Counted from the stretch's first letter, positions 30,264-42,548 are shown. The stretch: DNA of 64,000 nucleotides from Hafnia alvei (GCF_900095695.1 NZ_FMIQ01000003.1:1-64000), one strand, 5' to 3'. A program made the numbers and translations. Notes: generated by a model from the letters alone, not told the origin.

Positions 30264-32060
30264 TTACATGGTGACCGAATCGTCCTGAACTAATGCAACT
30301 AGCGTACATGGCATCGCCGGAACGCTATTTTCATTTACCGGCTGTAAGGCGCCATTTTCTTTTTGAGCGAACAAGGGGATCACTCCCTGATGTTTTTCCA
30401 GATATTCCACCCAGCCAAAGTTTTCATTAAGTTTGGTCGCCTTGATCACTGCGCCTTTGCTTAGCAAGGTACTCAAACGTGAATAGGTCGCTTCGCGATT
30501 AAACAAAATCTCATGACGACGGAAACGGCTGCTTTCACCGTTGCTGCGGCCTTTGAGCTGTGCGCTGGAACGAATGGAAAACACTTTGCGCTCACCAAAA
30601 ATATGCCCGAAGTGATAAACCGCGAGCGCGTTTTGATGCCGGTTTGGTGATAGGGCAAGTACCTGAGCCGTATCGCTGAGGTCGAGGTAGTTTTCTGCGT
30701 GTTCAGAGTAAGCGTGGCCGTAATAGGCGGGGATACCATCCATGCGGGCCTGACGATAATATTCCCAACTGCTGTCTGTCACCATCACGGGAATTTTCAG
30801 CTTAATCAACGCCTGCGCGACCGCGCGCGCAACGCTGTTGGCCCCGATAATCAGTACGCCTCGAGGTTTTTGTTGTTGCACGCCTAACCAGCGCGCCAGA
30901 CGTGAGCTGGTTAAGCTTTGCAAAACTACCGTGCCAATAATGACCGCAAAAACCACCGTGACGAGTTTATCTGCTTCAGGATAATTCATTCGTTGTAGCG
31001 TTAGCGCGAACAGAGAGCTAACGGCGGCGGCGACAATTCCGCGTGGAGCAATCCAAGACAGCAGCGCTTTTTCCCGCCACTTCAACGATGAACCCGCGGT
31101 TGACACGGCTATACACAGCGGGCGAGCAATAAACTGCACAATCAGCAACACGATGACCAGCGGCCAGCCCATATTCCAAAGCGCATCGACATCCAGTCGC
31201 GCCGCCAAAATGATAAACAGTGCTGAAATCAAAATGGCCGAAAGCTCTTCTTTAAACGCCAGAATGTCGCTGATATCAACGTCGCGCATGTTGGCAAGCC
31301 AAATACCCATGACGGTAACAGCCAATAAGCCGGACTCTTCTGCGACCGCGTTCGAGAACCCAAAAGCGCTGAGCATAACCGCCAATACCGCCAAATTTTG
31401 CAGATAGCGCGGGATCCACACCTTGCGCAACGCCACGCCGAGCACATAGCCAAATAGGGCGCCAATCAGCAGGCCAAGTACCACGGTTTTGCCAAAGGTG
31501 ACAAACAGGTGGGTCCATGCCTCGGAGTTTTGGCGCAGAACGATAAACTCAAATACCAGTACGGTGAAAATCGCACCGACAGGATCAATGACAATCCCTT
31601 CCCACCTCAGTACGCGGTTTATACTTGCTTTGGGGCGAACCACGCGCATTAGCGGCGCAATGACGGTCGGGCCTGTCACAACCGTCACCGCCCCCACTAG
31701 CGCAGAGAGCTCAGCAGAAAAACCGAGCAGCCACCAACATGAAACGGAAATGATGGCGAAGGTTACGAGCATTCCGATGCTGACCAAATTGCGAACAACG
31801 CCGCCCAATCCGCGAATCTCCTCAAAGCGTAGAGTCAGCGAACCTTCAAATAAAATAATGGCGACCGAGAGAGAGACGAGTGGAAAAAGCAGCTCGCCAA
31901 AGAGGGCGTCAGGGTTAACTACATGTGAGAGGGGGCCAAGCGTGATGCCCATGATAAGCAAGGGTAAAATCGCAGGAATTCGTAACCTCCAGGCTAACCA
32001 CTGGGCCACGAGTGAGCTAATGCCGATAATCACCAGCATTAAGGGGGTTGATAGTTCCAT
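30264..32060 (-). CDS. CPA1-type Na+/H+ antiporter with C-terminal nucleotide-binding-like domain
   Basis: The 598-residue protein has about twelve membrane segments over residues 5-390, with cation:proton antiporter signatures (TVVTGPTVIAPLMRVV, and WEGIVIDPVGAIFTVL with the buried aspartate). A soluble C-terminal part begins like a Rossmann/TrkA-N domain (GVLIIGANSVARAVAQALI), with GANS where the canonical GxGxxG would stand. It likely exchanges Na+ or K+ for protons at the inner membrane. The start at 32060 (MELSTPLM) has AAGG upstream; a longer frame exists but adds an atypical polar stretch. It diverges from pgi. No E. coli orthologue was recognised, so no symbol is given. Confidence 0.85.
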   Translation of the reverse strand: MELSTPLMLVIIGISSLVAQWLAWRLRIPAILPLLIMGITLGPLSHVVNPDALFGELLFPLVSLSVAIILFEGSLTLRFEEIRGLGGVVRNLVSIGMLVTFAIISVSCWWLLGFSAELSALVGAVTVVTGPTVIAPLMRVVRPKASINRVLRWEGIVIDPVGAIFTVLVFEFIVLRQNSEAWTHLFVTFGKTVVLGLLIGALFGYVLGVALRKVWIPRYLQNLAVLAVMLSAFGFSNAVAEESGLLAVTVMGIWLANMRDVDISDILAFKEELSAILISALFIILAARLDVDALWNMGWPLVIVLLIVQFIARPLCIAVSTAGSSLKWREKALLSWIAPRGIVAAAVSSLFALTLQRMNYPEADKLVTVVFAVIIGTVVLQSLTSSRLARWLGVQQQKPRGVLIIGANSVARAVAQALIKLKIPVMVTDSSWEYYRQARMDGIPAYYGHAYSEHAENYLDLSDTAQVLALSPNRHQNALAVYHFGHIFGERKVFSIRSSAQLKGRSNGESSRFRRHEILFNREATYSRLSTLLSKGAVIKATKLNENFGWVEYLEKHQGVIPLFAQKENGALQPVNENSVPAMPCTLVALVQDDSVTM

Positions 32061-34044
<1,984 letters not shown>

Positions 34045-34074
34045 TTTAGCTAACCCTTTAAATTAATACATAAA

Positions 34075-34104
34075 AAACGCCATCCGAGAGGGTGGCGTTT
34101 TTGT
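34075..34104 (+). terminator. pgi terminator
   Basis: AAACGCCA and TGGCGTTT form an 8-bp stem around TCCGAGAGGG, followed by TTGTTGG, about 30 bases after pgi. The A-run before it would make it work leftward as well. Confidence 0.75.
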
Positions 34105-34115
34105 TGGTTGAACAA

Positions 34116-34145
34116 GACCATTTTCGTGGCGCCACGAAAATGGTC
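34116..34145. repeat. 30-bp perfect palindrome beside the dinD stop codon
   Basis: The 15-base arm GACCATTTTCGTGGC is followed directly by its exact complement, so the whole 30 bases are a perfect palindrome. It begins one base beyond the dinD stop. A copy with 28 of 30 bases identical lies inside the gene at 34783-34812. Confidence 0.85.
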
Positions 34146-34146
34146 C

Positions 34147-35007
34147 CTATTTTTTAGTGATAGGTGTTTGTAGTCCCTTTGAGCCTAGCTTTTTGTCTTG
34201 GGCTTTGACTCGACGCTGGAGTTTTTTAAGATCCTCTTCAGCAGGCAACTCCTCTGGTTTTATATGCCTTAATCCCAACATGTCACGCACGCTGACATTA
34301 TTTTGTTCGTGTTCTGACGTGATAGGCTGCTCACCGTGAAGGTCAATTTGTTGCACGTTATAATTGGTCATCTCGGTTGCTAGATTTTTAGCGGCAATGG
34401 TTAAAGTGGGAAGAAAATCGGCTAATGGTCGGTTTTTCACAATTCCGTACCGATCTTTCATATCTTGAGTGGTATGCCCACCAAATAATGCCGCGTCTCC
34501 TCGAGAGCGAATACGAGAGAAACCGGCATCATCAATGCCGCGCTCATAAATATTCTGTGATAGAGCCTTCTCTGATTCTTTCAATCGATCCCTTGCTTCT
34601 AAGCGCGCATATAGGCGCATACGATCTTCGATAAGCTCTTGTTTGCGCGTTTGTACCGCAAAGTAGCTCTGAGCAAAGGCAATTTCCGGCTTACGCGGAT
34701 CGCCATTCTGGGCAATAAGATAACAGGCGTAACGCGTCAAAATCAGATCTTCAACCGCCCGTTCTGCGCCGCTGCCGAGCAGAACCATTTTCGTGACGCC
34801 ACGAAAATGGTCGAGCTCTTTAAAGCCAGATAAACGGCAGGCTTCAATGGATCTGATGATGGCGGTTTGGAAGTTTTCCCAACGAGCGTAGCCAAGATGA
34901 GGTTGGAGATCGCGTGCGAACCAAAACTCAATACCATCAGAATCGGTGCGTTGTGCGAGTGAATCGAAATGCTGTTGTAACATCTGAAGTTTTTTATCTA
35001 ATGCCAT
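34147..35007 (-). CDS. dinD: DinD-like DNA damage-inducible protein
   Basis: The 286-residue protein shares the order of conserved blocks of E. coli DinD (274): GIEFWFARDLQPHLGY (a Bro/KilA-N-like start), DHFRGVTKMVLLGSGAERAVEDLILTRYACYLIAQNGDPRKPEI-type sequence across residues 75-125, FAVQTRKQEL, then a helical C-terminal half ending KLGSKGLQTPITKK. E. coli DinD inhibits RecA strand exchange. No LexA box (CTGTN8ACAG) is evident in the 110 bases upstream, so SOS control here is not shown. The start at 35007 has AGAGGG upstream; a longer frame exists. The palindrome beside and within the gene is unusual. Confidence 0.85.
   Translation of the reverse strand: MALDKKLQMLQQHFDSLAQRTDSDGIEFWFARDLQPHLGYARWENFQTAIIRSIEACRLSGFKELDHFRGVTKMVLLGSGAERAVEDLILTRYACYLIAQNGDPRKPEIAFAQSYFAVQTRKQELIEDRMRLYARLEARDRLKESEKALSQNIYERGIDDAGFSRIRSRGDAALFGGHTTQDMKDRYGIVKNRPLADFLPTLTIAAKNLATEMTNYNVQQIDLHGEQPITSEHEQNNVSVRDMLGLRHIKPEELPAEEDLKKLQRRVKAQDKKLGSKGLQTPITKK
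34783..34812. repeat. near-identical copy of the palindrome inside dinD
   Basis: It differs at two positions from the 34116-34145 palindrome and encodes DHFRGVTKMV, a conserved block of DinD proteins. Its two departures from perfect symmetry are exactly the two mismatches. Confidence 0.85.
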
Positions 35008-35113
35008 GGAAAATCCCTCTAAAAAAGTAACGTCCAAAGACGGGCGTTATCCCTTGTTCAGAGGGGGACTTCCACGGTGTTTCGCTAGCTTTGCGAAGCG
35101 TATCGCAGGGTAT

Positions 35114-36361
35114 TTAACCTTGCATACAGGCTTTGCGCTTCAACCAATCCTTGCCTTCCACAAATCGTGTAACCATCATGGCGCAGACGGTATTCCCTGT
35201 GGAGTTCAGCAACGTGGCAGGAACGTCGATGATGGTGCTGATAATCATGATGGTACCGACCAGTTCAGGTGAGAAACCGAATACTGAGCAAATCATCAAT
35301 TCACCGGTCATTCCGCCGCTTGGAATCGCGCCCATGACGGCACCGACCAAGAATGCGACGCTGATGATGGCAGCGATATTCATCGGATCGCTCATATCTT
35401 TATGGAATAACGTAAACAGAAATACGATTTTAATGATGCCGCCGATTACCGAGCCATCTTTATGCGTGTTGGCACCCAAAGGGATGACGGTTTCAGCGAT
35501 ATCATGGGGGACGCCCATTTTTTTAGTCGCAATCAGGTTTGCTGGAATACAGGCCGCGCTGGATGAGGTAGCGACTGCGGTAATCGCTGGCGTCAGTACG
35601 TTAGACCAAAAGACTTTAACGCCCAGTTTTCCACCTGCAACAAACGCATACAGCGTGTTTGCGCCGAAGAAGTAGATCACAGTCAGGATGAGATAGAGCA
35701 GGAAAGCATTCAGATAGCCATTGATAATCTGTGGCCCTAAATGACCGACGGTAGCGGCAAAGTAGCAGCCTAAGCCAACCGGTGCGGCATACATGATGAT
35801 TTTCACCATGCGAAGAATAACGACGGTACCTGAGGTCAGAAAGTTGGCGATCGGCTGACCTTTTTCCCCCGACATCGAGGTTGCTAATCCTAACAACACG
35901 GAGAACACGATGAGTGGCAGCAGGCTAGATTTGGTAAACAGCTGCAGGAAATCAGGAACGGTAAAGGTATTTACGATGATTTCGCCGAGGCTTTTGCCGT
36001 GTGAATCAGGTGCAGGTGGTAAATGTGCAATCAGCGTACTGACGTCAACGTTTTGGAATGGGTTGTAAATCTGGGTGCCGATGAAGGCGATAACCGCGGC
36101 AATGAGCGCGGTGCTCAGGAATACGGCAAAAACCGTTCCCATAATTTTACCCAGACGCGCCATCTGTTTCATTTCTGCAATAGAAGACGAAATGCTGAGA
36201 AACACCAGCGGCACAATGACGACAAACATTAGATTAAGGAAAAGATCCCCGATCGGCTGCACAATTGCGGCCTTTTCTCCGAAAACGATACCGGATAGCC
36301 CACCGAGGATAATCCCTAGCAGTAAGCAAATAGTAAAACCATAATGACGTAGTATTTTCAT
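35114..36361 (-). CDS. dicarboxylate/amino acid:cation symporter (DAACS family)
   Basis: The 415-residue protein has about eight membrane segments and DAACS features: the serine-rich motif VATSSSAACIPANLIA, the block PLGANTHKDGSVIGG where most members have NxDGT, and a C-terminal STIIDVPATLLNSTGN. It is a distant relative of GltP in this window, with SSSA and HKDGS changes suggesting a different substrate, perhaps serine, threonine or a dicarboxylate. The specificity cannot be read from the sequence. It lies behind dinD-like on the same strand with 106 bases between them and appears monocistronic. Confidence 0.88.
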   Translation of the reverse strand: MKILRHYGFTICLLLGIILGGLSGIVFGEKAAIVQPIGDLFLNLMFVVIVPLVFLSISSSIAEMKQMARLGKIMGTVFAVFLSTALIAAVIAFIGTQIYNPFQNVDVSTLIAHLPPAPDSHGKSLGEIIVNTFTVPDFLQLFTKSSLLPLIVFSVLLGLATSMSGEKGQPIANFLTSGTVVILRMVKIIMYAAPVGLGCYFAATVGHLGPQIINGYLNAFLLYLILTVIYFFGANTLYAFVAGGKLGVKVFWSNVLTPAITAVATSSSAACIPANLIATKKMGVPHDIAETVIPLGANTHKDGSVIGGIIKIVFLFTLFHKDMSDPMNIAAIISVAFLVGAVMGAIPSGGMTGELMICSVFGFSPELVGTIMIISTIIDVPATLLNSTGNTVCAMMVTRFVEGKDWLKRKACMQG

Positions 36362-36601
36362 ATTGTTTTATTTCTCAATCGTTAGAACACCCTGGCATAA
36401 GCTGCGGTAATCATTCGCGATAAGGCGAAAGTTGGCCGGACGACATAGTAAAACGATTAGCAAAAAAATGTCGCGAAATGTGAGGGCCGTTAAGTTTCTG
36501 TCTGAGGATATGCAGATTTATTTTGGTTTGGGGATAGACGACAAAATAGCCATTTTGTTAACTTGATCACATAAAATGATTAACGGCACAGAGGAACATC
36601 G

Positions 36602-37009
36602 ATGCCAGGAACCAAACAAGCGAGCGCTATCGCGAAGATTTTGCAGTGGATTTTGAATGCTGGCCTATTAATGCTGGCCGTGATTTTAGTGGTGTTTCTG
36701 GCGAAAGAAACCTTCACGCTGGGGACGGTGCTGTTCAACGCCAGCGAAACCGCATCTTCTTATCTGCTCATTGAAGGGATTGTTATTTACTTCCTTTACT
36801 TCGAGTTTATTGCGCTAATCGTGAAGTATTTCCAGTCGGGATATCACTTTCCCTTACGTTATTTTATCTACATCGGTATAACCGCAATCATTCGTTTGAT
36901 TATTGTCGACCACAAAAACCCGGCCGATACGCTGATTTATTCGGCGGCCATTTTGGTTCTTGTGGTGGCACTATTTTTAGCGAATACAGAAAAGCTCAAG
37001 CGAGAATAA
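36602..37009 (+). CDS. psiE: phosphate-starvation-inducible protein PsiE
   Basis: The 135 residues match E. coli PsiE (136), an inner-membrane protein of unknown function induced by phosphate starvation. Four hydrophobic segments are visible (about 14-36, 56-77, 82-102 and 108-127). [34 protein letters not shown] is the conserved core (residues 62-95 approximately). GAGGAACATCG precedes the ATG. It lies beside malG and converges with it, as in E. coli apart from xylE. A Pho box was not identified. Confidence 0.93.
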   Translation: MPGTKQASAIAKILQWILNAGLLMLAVILVVFLAKETFTLGTVLFNASETASSYLLIEGIVIYFLYFEFIALIVKYFQSGYHFPLRYFIYIGITAIIRLIIVDHKNPADTLIYSAAILVLVVALFLANTEKLKRE

Positions 37010-37017
37010 GGCGAAAA

Positions 37018-37042
37018 GAAAAGGCGGCCAATAGGCCGCCAA
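37018..37042. terminator. hairpin between psiE and malG, mainly malG terminator
   Basis: GGCGGCC, AATA, GGCCGCC is a perfect stem. On the minus strand it is followed by TTTTCTTTT, so it can end malEFG transcription; on the plus strand it has no T-run. Confidence 0.7.
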
Positions 37043-37114
37043 AGTCGTTATAGCTAAAGCGATAACGGGATCGAATAACTGCAATGGCACAACAAAGACA
37101 CAGGTTTTAACGCA

Positions 37115-38005
37115 TTACCCTTTCACACCGCCGGACGTGAGTCCGCCCACCAGCCAGCGCTGAGCCAGCAAGAATACGGCCGTAATTGGAATTGCAGACA
37201 GCACCGCAGCAGCGGCAAAGTCACCCCACAGATAGTTTTGCGGATTAAGGTATTGCTGCATGCCGACGGCCAACGTATAGCTATTCACATCGCGCAAAAG
37301 CAGAGACGCCACCGGCACTTCGGTAATCGCGGCAATAAATGACAAGATGAAGACCACCGCTAAAATAGGCACTGACAACGGTAAAAGCACCAAGCGGAAA
37401 GCCTGCCAAGGCGTAGCGCCATCGAGAGCCGCGGCCTCTTCTAACGAGTTATCGATCGTTTCGAAATAGCCTTTAATTGTCCAAACATGCAACGCAATTC
37501 CGCCCATGTAAGCGAAAATCACGCCGCCGTGGGTATTAAGACCAAGGAATGGCGCATACTGGCCGATACGATCAAAGAGTGCATACAGCGCCACTAGCGA
37601 CAGCACTGCCGGGAACATTTGAAATATCAACATGCCTTTCAGCAACGAGCTTTTGCCTTTGAATTTCATGCGAGCGAAGGCATAAGCGCAGGTGGTGGAA
37701 AGTGTCACGATGCCTATCGCCGTGACCACGGCAATTTTAATCGAGTTCCACAGCCATAAAAGGACTGGGAACGGTGGCGGAGTGACGCTGCCATCTGCGT
37801 TAGTCACGGTCATACCTAACGCCAATTGCCAGTGTTCCCAAGAGATATTCTCAGGAATGAGGCTTCCAGTTGCAAAGTTGCCAGAGCGCAGCGAGATAGC
37901 GATGACCATCAGCAGTGGAAACATGATGGTGCAGATAAAGGCTAGCAGCATCAGATGTGTAAATAGCAGGCGTAAACGCTGGGATTTCGGTTGAACCATA
38001 GCCAT
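37115..38005 (-). CDS. malG: maltose/maltodextrin ABC transporter permease MalG
   Basis: MalG is one of the two inner-membrane permeases of the MalFGK2 importer. The 296 residues equal the E. coli length, with six membrane segments. The EAA loop that docks on MalK is [14 protein letters not shown] near residue 190. The C-terminus ends [10 protein letters not shown] as in E. coli. It is the last gene of malE-malF-malG and begins 16 bases after malF. Confidence 0.96.
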   Translation of the reverse strand: MAMVQPKSQRLRLLFTHLMLLAFICTIMFPLLMVIAISLRSGNFATGSLIPENISWEHWQLALGMTVTNADGSVTPPPFPVLLWLWNSIKIAVVTAIGIVTLSTTCAYAFARMKFKGKSSLLKGMLIFQMFPAVLSLVALYALFDRIGQYAPFLGLNTHGGVIFAYMGGIALHVWTIKGYFETIDNSLEEAAALDGATPWQAFRLVLLPLSVPILAVVFILSFIAAITEVPVASLLLRDVNSYTLAVGMQQYLNPQNYLWGDFAAAAVLSAIPITAVFLLAQRWLVGGLTSGGVKG

Positions 38006-38021
38006 GTTGTGGTCCCTCTCC

Positions 38022-39593
38022 TTAGTCGAAATTCATTTTGCTGGCTTTCAGATTCAGTATCGCCAGTGCACCAACCAACAGGAAAATCAGCGTGGCAATC
38101 GCTGCCGCTAAACCAAAGTCTTGCCCACCACCACCTTCAAAGGCGATGCGATAGGTATAGCTCACCAGTAAATCGGTATAGCCTGCCGGCGTAGAGGTTC
38201 CGAGCATATCTGGACCGCCGTTAGTTAATAACTGAATCAAAACAAAGTTATTAAAGTTGAAGGCAAAACTGGCAATCATCAGCGGCGTTAACGGCTTAAT
38301 CAGCAGCGGCAGCGTAATGCGGAAGAAATTCTGCATTGGGCCTGCGCCGTCCATTGCCGAGGCTTCGTACAAGTCGTCTGGAATAGCTTTGAGCAAGCCC
38401 ATGCACAAGATCATCATGTACGGATAGCCGAGCCAAGTATTGACGATCAAAATCATACTCTTGGCGGTGAGTGGGTCGCTAAACCAAGCAGGTTTAATTC
38501 CGAACAGATGGCTGAGCATCATGTTGATTTCGCCGAAGCTTTGGTTAAATAAACCCTTAAAGATCAGTATCGAAATAAACGACGGTACGGCATAAGGCAG
38601 AATGAGCATCACGCGATACAGCGCCTTGCCCTTTAATGCCTCCCATTGAACCACACACGCCAGCACCATGCCGACGGCAACGGTGAACACCACCGTTAAG
38701 ACCGAGAAGATAATGGTCCAGATAAAGATGCTGACGAATGGCTGGCGGATACCTTCGTCCTGCACTACGCGTAAAAAGTTTTTCCAGCCAATAGAAACGG
38801 TGAATCCAGGGCTCAGCTGCTCATTTTCCCATTGCCCTTGTGCATTCACCGCCTGATAGAATCCTACGTCGGTATTCGGGCGATAAACGGTGCCCGTTTG
38901 ATTATTTTTGAGCGTTTCACCGTCTTGCTCAAGAGCATATAGCGGGCTGGTACCGGCAAATTGGCGTAGTGAACTCATGCGTAATTCGCCGCTTTCAGGC
39001 AAAACCGCCACGATGTTATTCAAGGCCTGACGGTTTTGAGTAATAACTCGAAGCGTAGCGCGATCGCCCGTCTGTTCAGCGCTTTCTGGCTTCATGGTTA
39101 AGCGCTGTTCTTGAGCGCTAAAGCTAAAGGGCTCTGAGATAAAACGCTGATCATTGTCGGGATTGGTCAGTTGTAAACGCCATTGATCGCCTACGGGGTA
39201 GAGGCCAAAACCGTAGGTTTTACCCGTGGTGAATTGGCGCTGCATTAATACCGATTGTGCACGCTCAAAGGTGAGCTGGTTAGTGCTGCTGTAGTTGGTG
39301 AATGCGATGGCGATGGTGCAGATAAGTGGAAACAGGACGAACAACCCCATTCCCGCGAGTCCCGGATAGACATAGCGCCACGCATAGGCTTTGCGATTGG
39401 CAAAAATGTAGAGTCCTGAACCCAGTAAAACCAGCGTCAGCATGGCAAACAGGTACTCACCCTGTGCGTACATCACAATGGTGAGATAGCCCGTAAACAG
39501 GCACATAGCGGCGATAACTATCCATTTTAGTATGTCACTCCGCCACCATTTATCCGGCTTCGCGATTGGATATTCTGTATGGGATAACGACAT
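38022..39593 (-). CDS. malF: maltose/maltodextrin ABC transporter permease MalF
   Basis: MalF is the second permease of the importer and touches MalE through its large periplasmic P2 loop, seen here between about residues 95 and 280. The 523 residues compare with 514 in E. coli. The EAA loop is [15 protein letters not shown] and the C-terminal membrane region is nearly identical to E. coli ([20 protein letters not shown]). The start at 39593 (MSLSHTEYP) has GGGAG seven bases upstream; the frame extends fifteen codons further but without family support. It is separated from malE by 149 bases carrying a hairpin repeat. Confidence 0.95.
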   Translation of the reverse strand: MSLSHTEYPIAKPDKWWRSDILKWIVIAAMCLFTGYLTIVMYAQGEYLFAMLTLVLLGSGLYIFANRKAYAWRYVYPGLAGMGLFVLFPLICTIAIAFTNYSSTNQLTFERAQSVLMQRQFTTGKTYGFGLYPVGDQWRLQLTNPDNDQRFISEPFSFSAQEQRLTMKPESAEQTGDRATLRVITQNRQALNNIVAVLPESGELRMSSLRQFAGTSPLYALEQDGETLKNNQTGTVYRPNTDVGFYQAVNAQGQWENEQLSPGFTVSIGWKNFLRVVQDEGIRQPFVSIFIWTIIFSVLTVVFTVAVGMVLACVVQWEALKGKALYRVMLILPYAVPSFISILIFKGLFNQSFGEINMMLSHLFGIKPAWFSDPLTAKSMILIVNTWLGYPYMMILCMGLLKAIPDDLYEASAMDGAGPMQNFFRITLPLLIKPLTPLMIASFAFNFNNFVLIQLLTNGGPDMLGTSTPAGYTDLLVSYTYRIAFEGGGGQDFGLAAAIATLIFLLVGALAILNLKASKMNFD

Positions 39594-39654
39594 AAAACTC
39601 TCCCTCATTTCTCTTACGCCGGAGGCGGTTACGGACAACTTAAATTTCGGTGTT

Positions 39655-39728
39655 CAGACCCTCTCCAGCCCATACAGAGATCTCTGAGCAATCCCCTCCC
39701 CTGTGAAGAGGAGGGGTAGAGTGGGGTC
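39655..39728 (-). repeat. degenerate GC-rich hairpin repeat in the malE-malF spacer
   Basis: CCCCTCCCC and GGAGGGG surround TGTGAAGA (39693-39716), followed by TAGAGTGGGGTC. GACCCTCTCCAGCC at the other end is the same terminal word inverted. It resembles the elements at 6847 and 17886. In E. coli the same spacer carries REP sequences that stabilise malE mRNA, so it may have the same role. Confidence 0.6.
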
Positions 39729-39742
39729 ATTTACTGGTGAAC

Positions 39743-40933
39743 TTATTTGGCGATACGCTGCTCAGCGCCGGTCAATGCTTCTTTCACACTCTGACGCCCA
39801 TTTACCGCGTTGATAATCGCGCTACGCTCGGCGTACCAGAATGCGCTCATCTGCGGGATGTTTGGCATGATTTCGCCTTTTTGGGCGTTTTGCATGGTGG
39901 CGGCGATCTTCGGATCTTTTTCCAGCGTTTCTTGGTAAGACTTCAGCGCAACCGCGCCCAGTGGCTTATCTTTGTTAACCTGTTCTAGGCCGGCATTGGT
40001 CATCAGATAGTTTTCTAAGAACTCGGTGGCCAGCTCTTTATTCGGGCTCGCGGCGTTGATGCCTGCGCTGAGTACGCCAACAAACGGTTTGGATGGATGA
40101 CCTTTAAAGGTTGGCAGTAGGGCAACGCCATAGTTGATGTTGCTCTTATCGATGTTTGACCACGCCCAAGGGCCGTTGATGGTCATCGCGGTTTGTCCCT
40201 TATTGAACGCGGCCTCCGCGATGGAGTAATCGGTATCAGCATTGATATGCTTATTTTTCACCAAGTCGACGATGAACTGTAAGCCTGCCTGAGAGCCCGC
40301 GTTGTTCACGCCCACGTCTTTGATGTTGTAGGTGCCATTATCATATTTGAAGGCATAGCCACCGTCGGCTGCGATGATTGGCCATGTGAAGTACGGTTCT
40401 TGTAGATTCCACATGATGGCGCTTTTGCCTTTAGCGCGCAGTTCTTTGTCTAACGCTGGGATTTCTTCCCATGTTTTTGGCGGCTCAGGCAGAAGGTCTT
40501 TGTTATAAATCAGCGATAGCGCTTCAACAGCCACTGGGTAAGCAATCAGTTTGCCGTTAAAACGCACGGCGTCCCATGTGAACGGATATAGCTTCTCTTG
40601 GAAGGCTTTAGACGGATGGATTTCAGCCAACAGGCCAGACTGTGCATAACCCCCGAAGCGGTCATGAGCCCAGAAAATGATATCAGGACCATCGCCGGTA
40701 GCCGCGACCTGCGGGAACTTTTCTTCCAGCTTGTCTGGATGCTCAATCAACACTTTGATACCTGTTTCTTTCTCAAACTTTTTACCGACTTCGGCCAGGC
40801 CGTTATAGCCTTTATCGCCGTTAATCCAGATAACCAGTTTGCCTTCTTCAATTTTAGCGAACGCGGAAGAGGAGAGAACCAGCGTAGCCAGTGCCGAAAG
40901 GGCGAGCGTTCTGATGCCTGATTTCTTAGTCAT
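39743..40933 (-). CDS. malE: periplasmic maltose/maltodextrin-binding protein
   Basis: MalE captures maltose and maltodextrins in the periplasm, delivers them to MalFGK2 and presents maltose to the Tar receptor. From the ATG at 40933 (AAGGA seven bases upstream) the precursor has 396 residues, the same as E. coli. The signal peptide is [20 protein letters not shown] then SSSAFA, and the mature start [20 protein letters not shown] is identical to E. coli. A longer open frame upstream is spurious. It is the first gene of the malEFG operon and is controlled from the divergent region by MalT and CRP. Confidence 0.97.
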   Translation of the reverse strand: MTKKSGIRTLALSALATLVLSSSAFAKIEEGKLVIWINGDKGYNGLAEVGKKFEKETGIKVLIEHPDKLEEKFPQVAATGDGPDIIFWAHDRFGGYAQSGLLAEIHPSKAFQEKLYPFTWDAVRFNGKLIAYPVAVEALSLIYNKDLLPEPPKTWEEIPALDKELRAKGKSAIMWNLQEPYFTWPIIAADGGYAFKYDNGTYNIKDVGVNNAGSQAGLQFIVDLVKNKHINADTDYSIAEAAFNKGQTAMTINGPWAWSNIDKSNINYGVALLPTFKGHPSKPFVGVLSAGINAASPNKELATEFLENYLMTNAGLEQVNKDKPLGAVALKSYQETLEKDPKIAATMQNAQKGEIMPNIPQMSAFWYAERSAIINAVNGRQSVKEALTGAEQRIAK

Positions 40934-41438
40934 TATCCAATCCTTCTTGTTCTGTTTCTGTCGAGGTATGAGTTGATGTCTGTGCCACCGAGCATGGAAG
41001 CCGAAGCGGTTCAGATAAGCCGTAGAGTACGAATCGTTGTTAGGCCCCTGCTTGTCGGGGATTTCTGACGCAGTGTCATACTCCTTTACACGAGATTGCT
41101 TCTCATCCTCCCCCCTTCTACGCCCCAAGGGGGTTTCTTGTGATCTACTTAACACTACCGCCTATTCTGTGGATGTAGACACAAAATCACAGGGTTATTT
41201 TTGCAAGCAGGATCACGAATTCACTGAAAGGTATGAACTTTTCACCGCACGCTATTTTCTCTCATCCTCCTATCTCCTCCCCCATGAAAAACTTTGTTAC
41301 GGATGATTACGCTTCTTTGCTTAACGCGCACTATCGGCAGCAATCGATAAGGCGCATCTGCTGAACGGCATGGCTAAGGATTAGGCCGGCTGAGATGTCG
41401 CGTTAGTGGACCTCATTAGTGACAGACAGGAGTAACGC
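40934..41438. promoter_or_regulatory. divergent malEFG / malK-lamB-malM control region
   Basis: The 505-base region has MalT-like boxes on the minus strand: GGGGGAGGATGAG (41102-41114), GGAGGATGAG (41261-41270) and GGGGGAGGAGA (41273-41283), against the consensus GGGGAKGAGG. Between them are CRP-like sites TGTGATCTACTTAACA (41139-41154) and TGTGGATGTAGACACA (41168-41183). This arrangement, MalT boxes flanking CRP sites, matches the well-studied E. coli malEp-malKp region. The malT gene itself is not in the window. Confidence 0.75.
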
Positions 41439-42548
41439 ATGGCGAGCGTAGCACTGCGAAACGTATATAAGGCTTACGGAGACGTCGTCATTTCTAAAGA
41501 CGTTAACCTTGAAATCCAAGACGGCGAGTTTGTAGTTTTTGTTGGGCCGTCTGGCTGTGGTAAGTCGACTTTGCTGCGCATGATTGCAGGTTTAGAAGAT
41601 ATTACTTCCGGTGAGCTACTCATTGCAGGCAAGCGCATGAATGAAGTGCCCCCCGCTGAGCGCGGTATTGGCATGGTTTTTCAATCTTACGCTCTGTATC
41701 CACATCTGTCCGTTGCCGACAATATGTCGTTTGGCCTCAAACTAGCTGGAACCAAAAAATCAGAGATAACCCAGCGGGTGAATCAGGTTTCTGAAGTGCT
41801 ACAGCTGGCGCATTTGCTCGATCGCCGCCCTAAAGCATTATCCGGTGGCCAGCGTCAGCGCGTCGCGATTGGTCGTACGCTGGTGGCCGAACCCGACGTA
41901 TTCCTGCTTGATGAACCGTTATCAAACCTAGACGCCGCTTTGCGCGTGCAAATGCGTATCGAGATTTCCCGCCTACATAAGCGCCTAGAGCGCACCATGA
42001 TTTATGTCACCCACGATCAGGTGGAAGCCATGACGCTGGCAGACAAAATTGTGGTACTGGATGGCGGCAGCGTCGCGCAGATCGGTAAGCCGCTGGAGCT
42101 CTACCACTATCCGGCTAACCGCTTCGTTGCGGGCTTTATTGGTTCGCCAAAAATGAATTTCCTGCCCGTCAAAGTGACTGCCGCAGAACCACAGCGGGTT
42201 CAGATTGAATTACCTAACCGCCAATTAGTATGGCTGCCGGTTGAAGGCACCAATGTGCAGGTTGGGGGCAATCTCTCATTGGGGATCCGCCCTGAGCATT
42301 TGCTGCCGAGCCATGATGCTGAAGTCACCTTGGAAGGCGATGTTCAGGTTGTTGAGCAGTTAGGCAACGAAACCCAAATCCATATTCAGATCCCCGCTAT
42401 TCGTCAAAACCTCGTTTATCGCCAGAACGACGTGGTGCTGGTAAACGAAGGTGCAAAATTTGCCATTGGCCTGCCACCTGAACGCTGTCATCTGTTCCGA
42501 GAAGATGGTGTCGCTTGCCGACGGCTGCATAAGGAGCTAGGCGTCTAG
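41439..42548 (+). CDS. malK: maltose/maltodextrin ABC transporter ATPase MalK
   Basis: MalK hydrolyses ATP to drive MalFG and also holds MalT inactive when no substrate is present. The 369 residues (E. coli 371) show Walker [10 protein letters not shown] (about residue 36), the Q-loop in [10 protein letters not shown], signature [13 protein letters not shown] (about 134), Walker [13 protein letters not shown] and the switch histidine in YVTHDQ. The C-terminal regulatory domain (from about 240) is the part that binds MalT and EIIA-Glc. It begins malK-lamB-malM. AGGAG precedes the ATG. Confidence 0.97.
   Translation: MASVALRNVYKAYGDVVISKDVNLEIQDGEFVVFVGPSGCGKSTLLRMIAGLEDITSGELLIAGKRMNEVPPAERGIGMVFQSYALYPHLSVADNMSFGLKLAGTKKSEITQRVNQVSEVLQLAHLLDRRPKALSGGQRQRVAIGRTLVAEPDVFLLDEPLSNLDAALRVQMRIEISRLHKRLERTMIYVTHDQVEAMTLADKIVVLDGGSVAQIGKPLELYHYPANRFVAGFIGSPKMNFLPVKVTAAEPQRVQIELPNRQLVWLPVEGTNVQVGGNLSLGIRPEHLLPSHDAEVTLEGDVQVVEQLGNETQIHIQIPAIRQNLVYRQNDVVLVNEGAKFAIGLPPERCHLFREDGVACRRLHKELGV

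Noticed and set aside
34990-35110. LexA box expected upstream of dinD
   Set aside because: No CTGTN8ACAG match was found in this stretch, so SOS control was not annotated.
40934-41155. N-terminal extension of MalE into the mal control region
   Set aside because: The signal peptide starts at 40933 with a good ribosome site, and the extension would cover MalT boxes.
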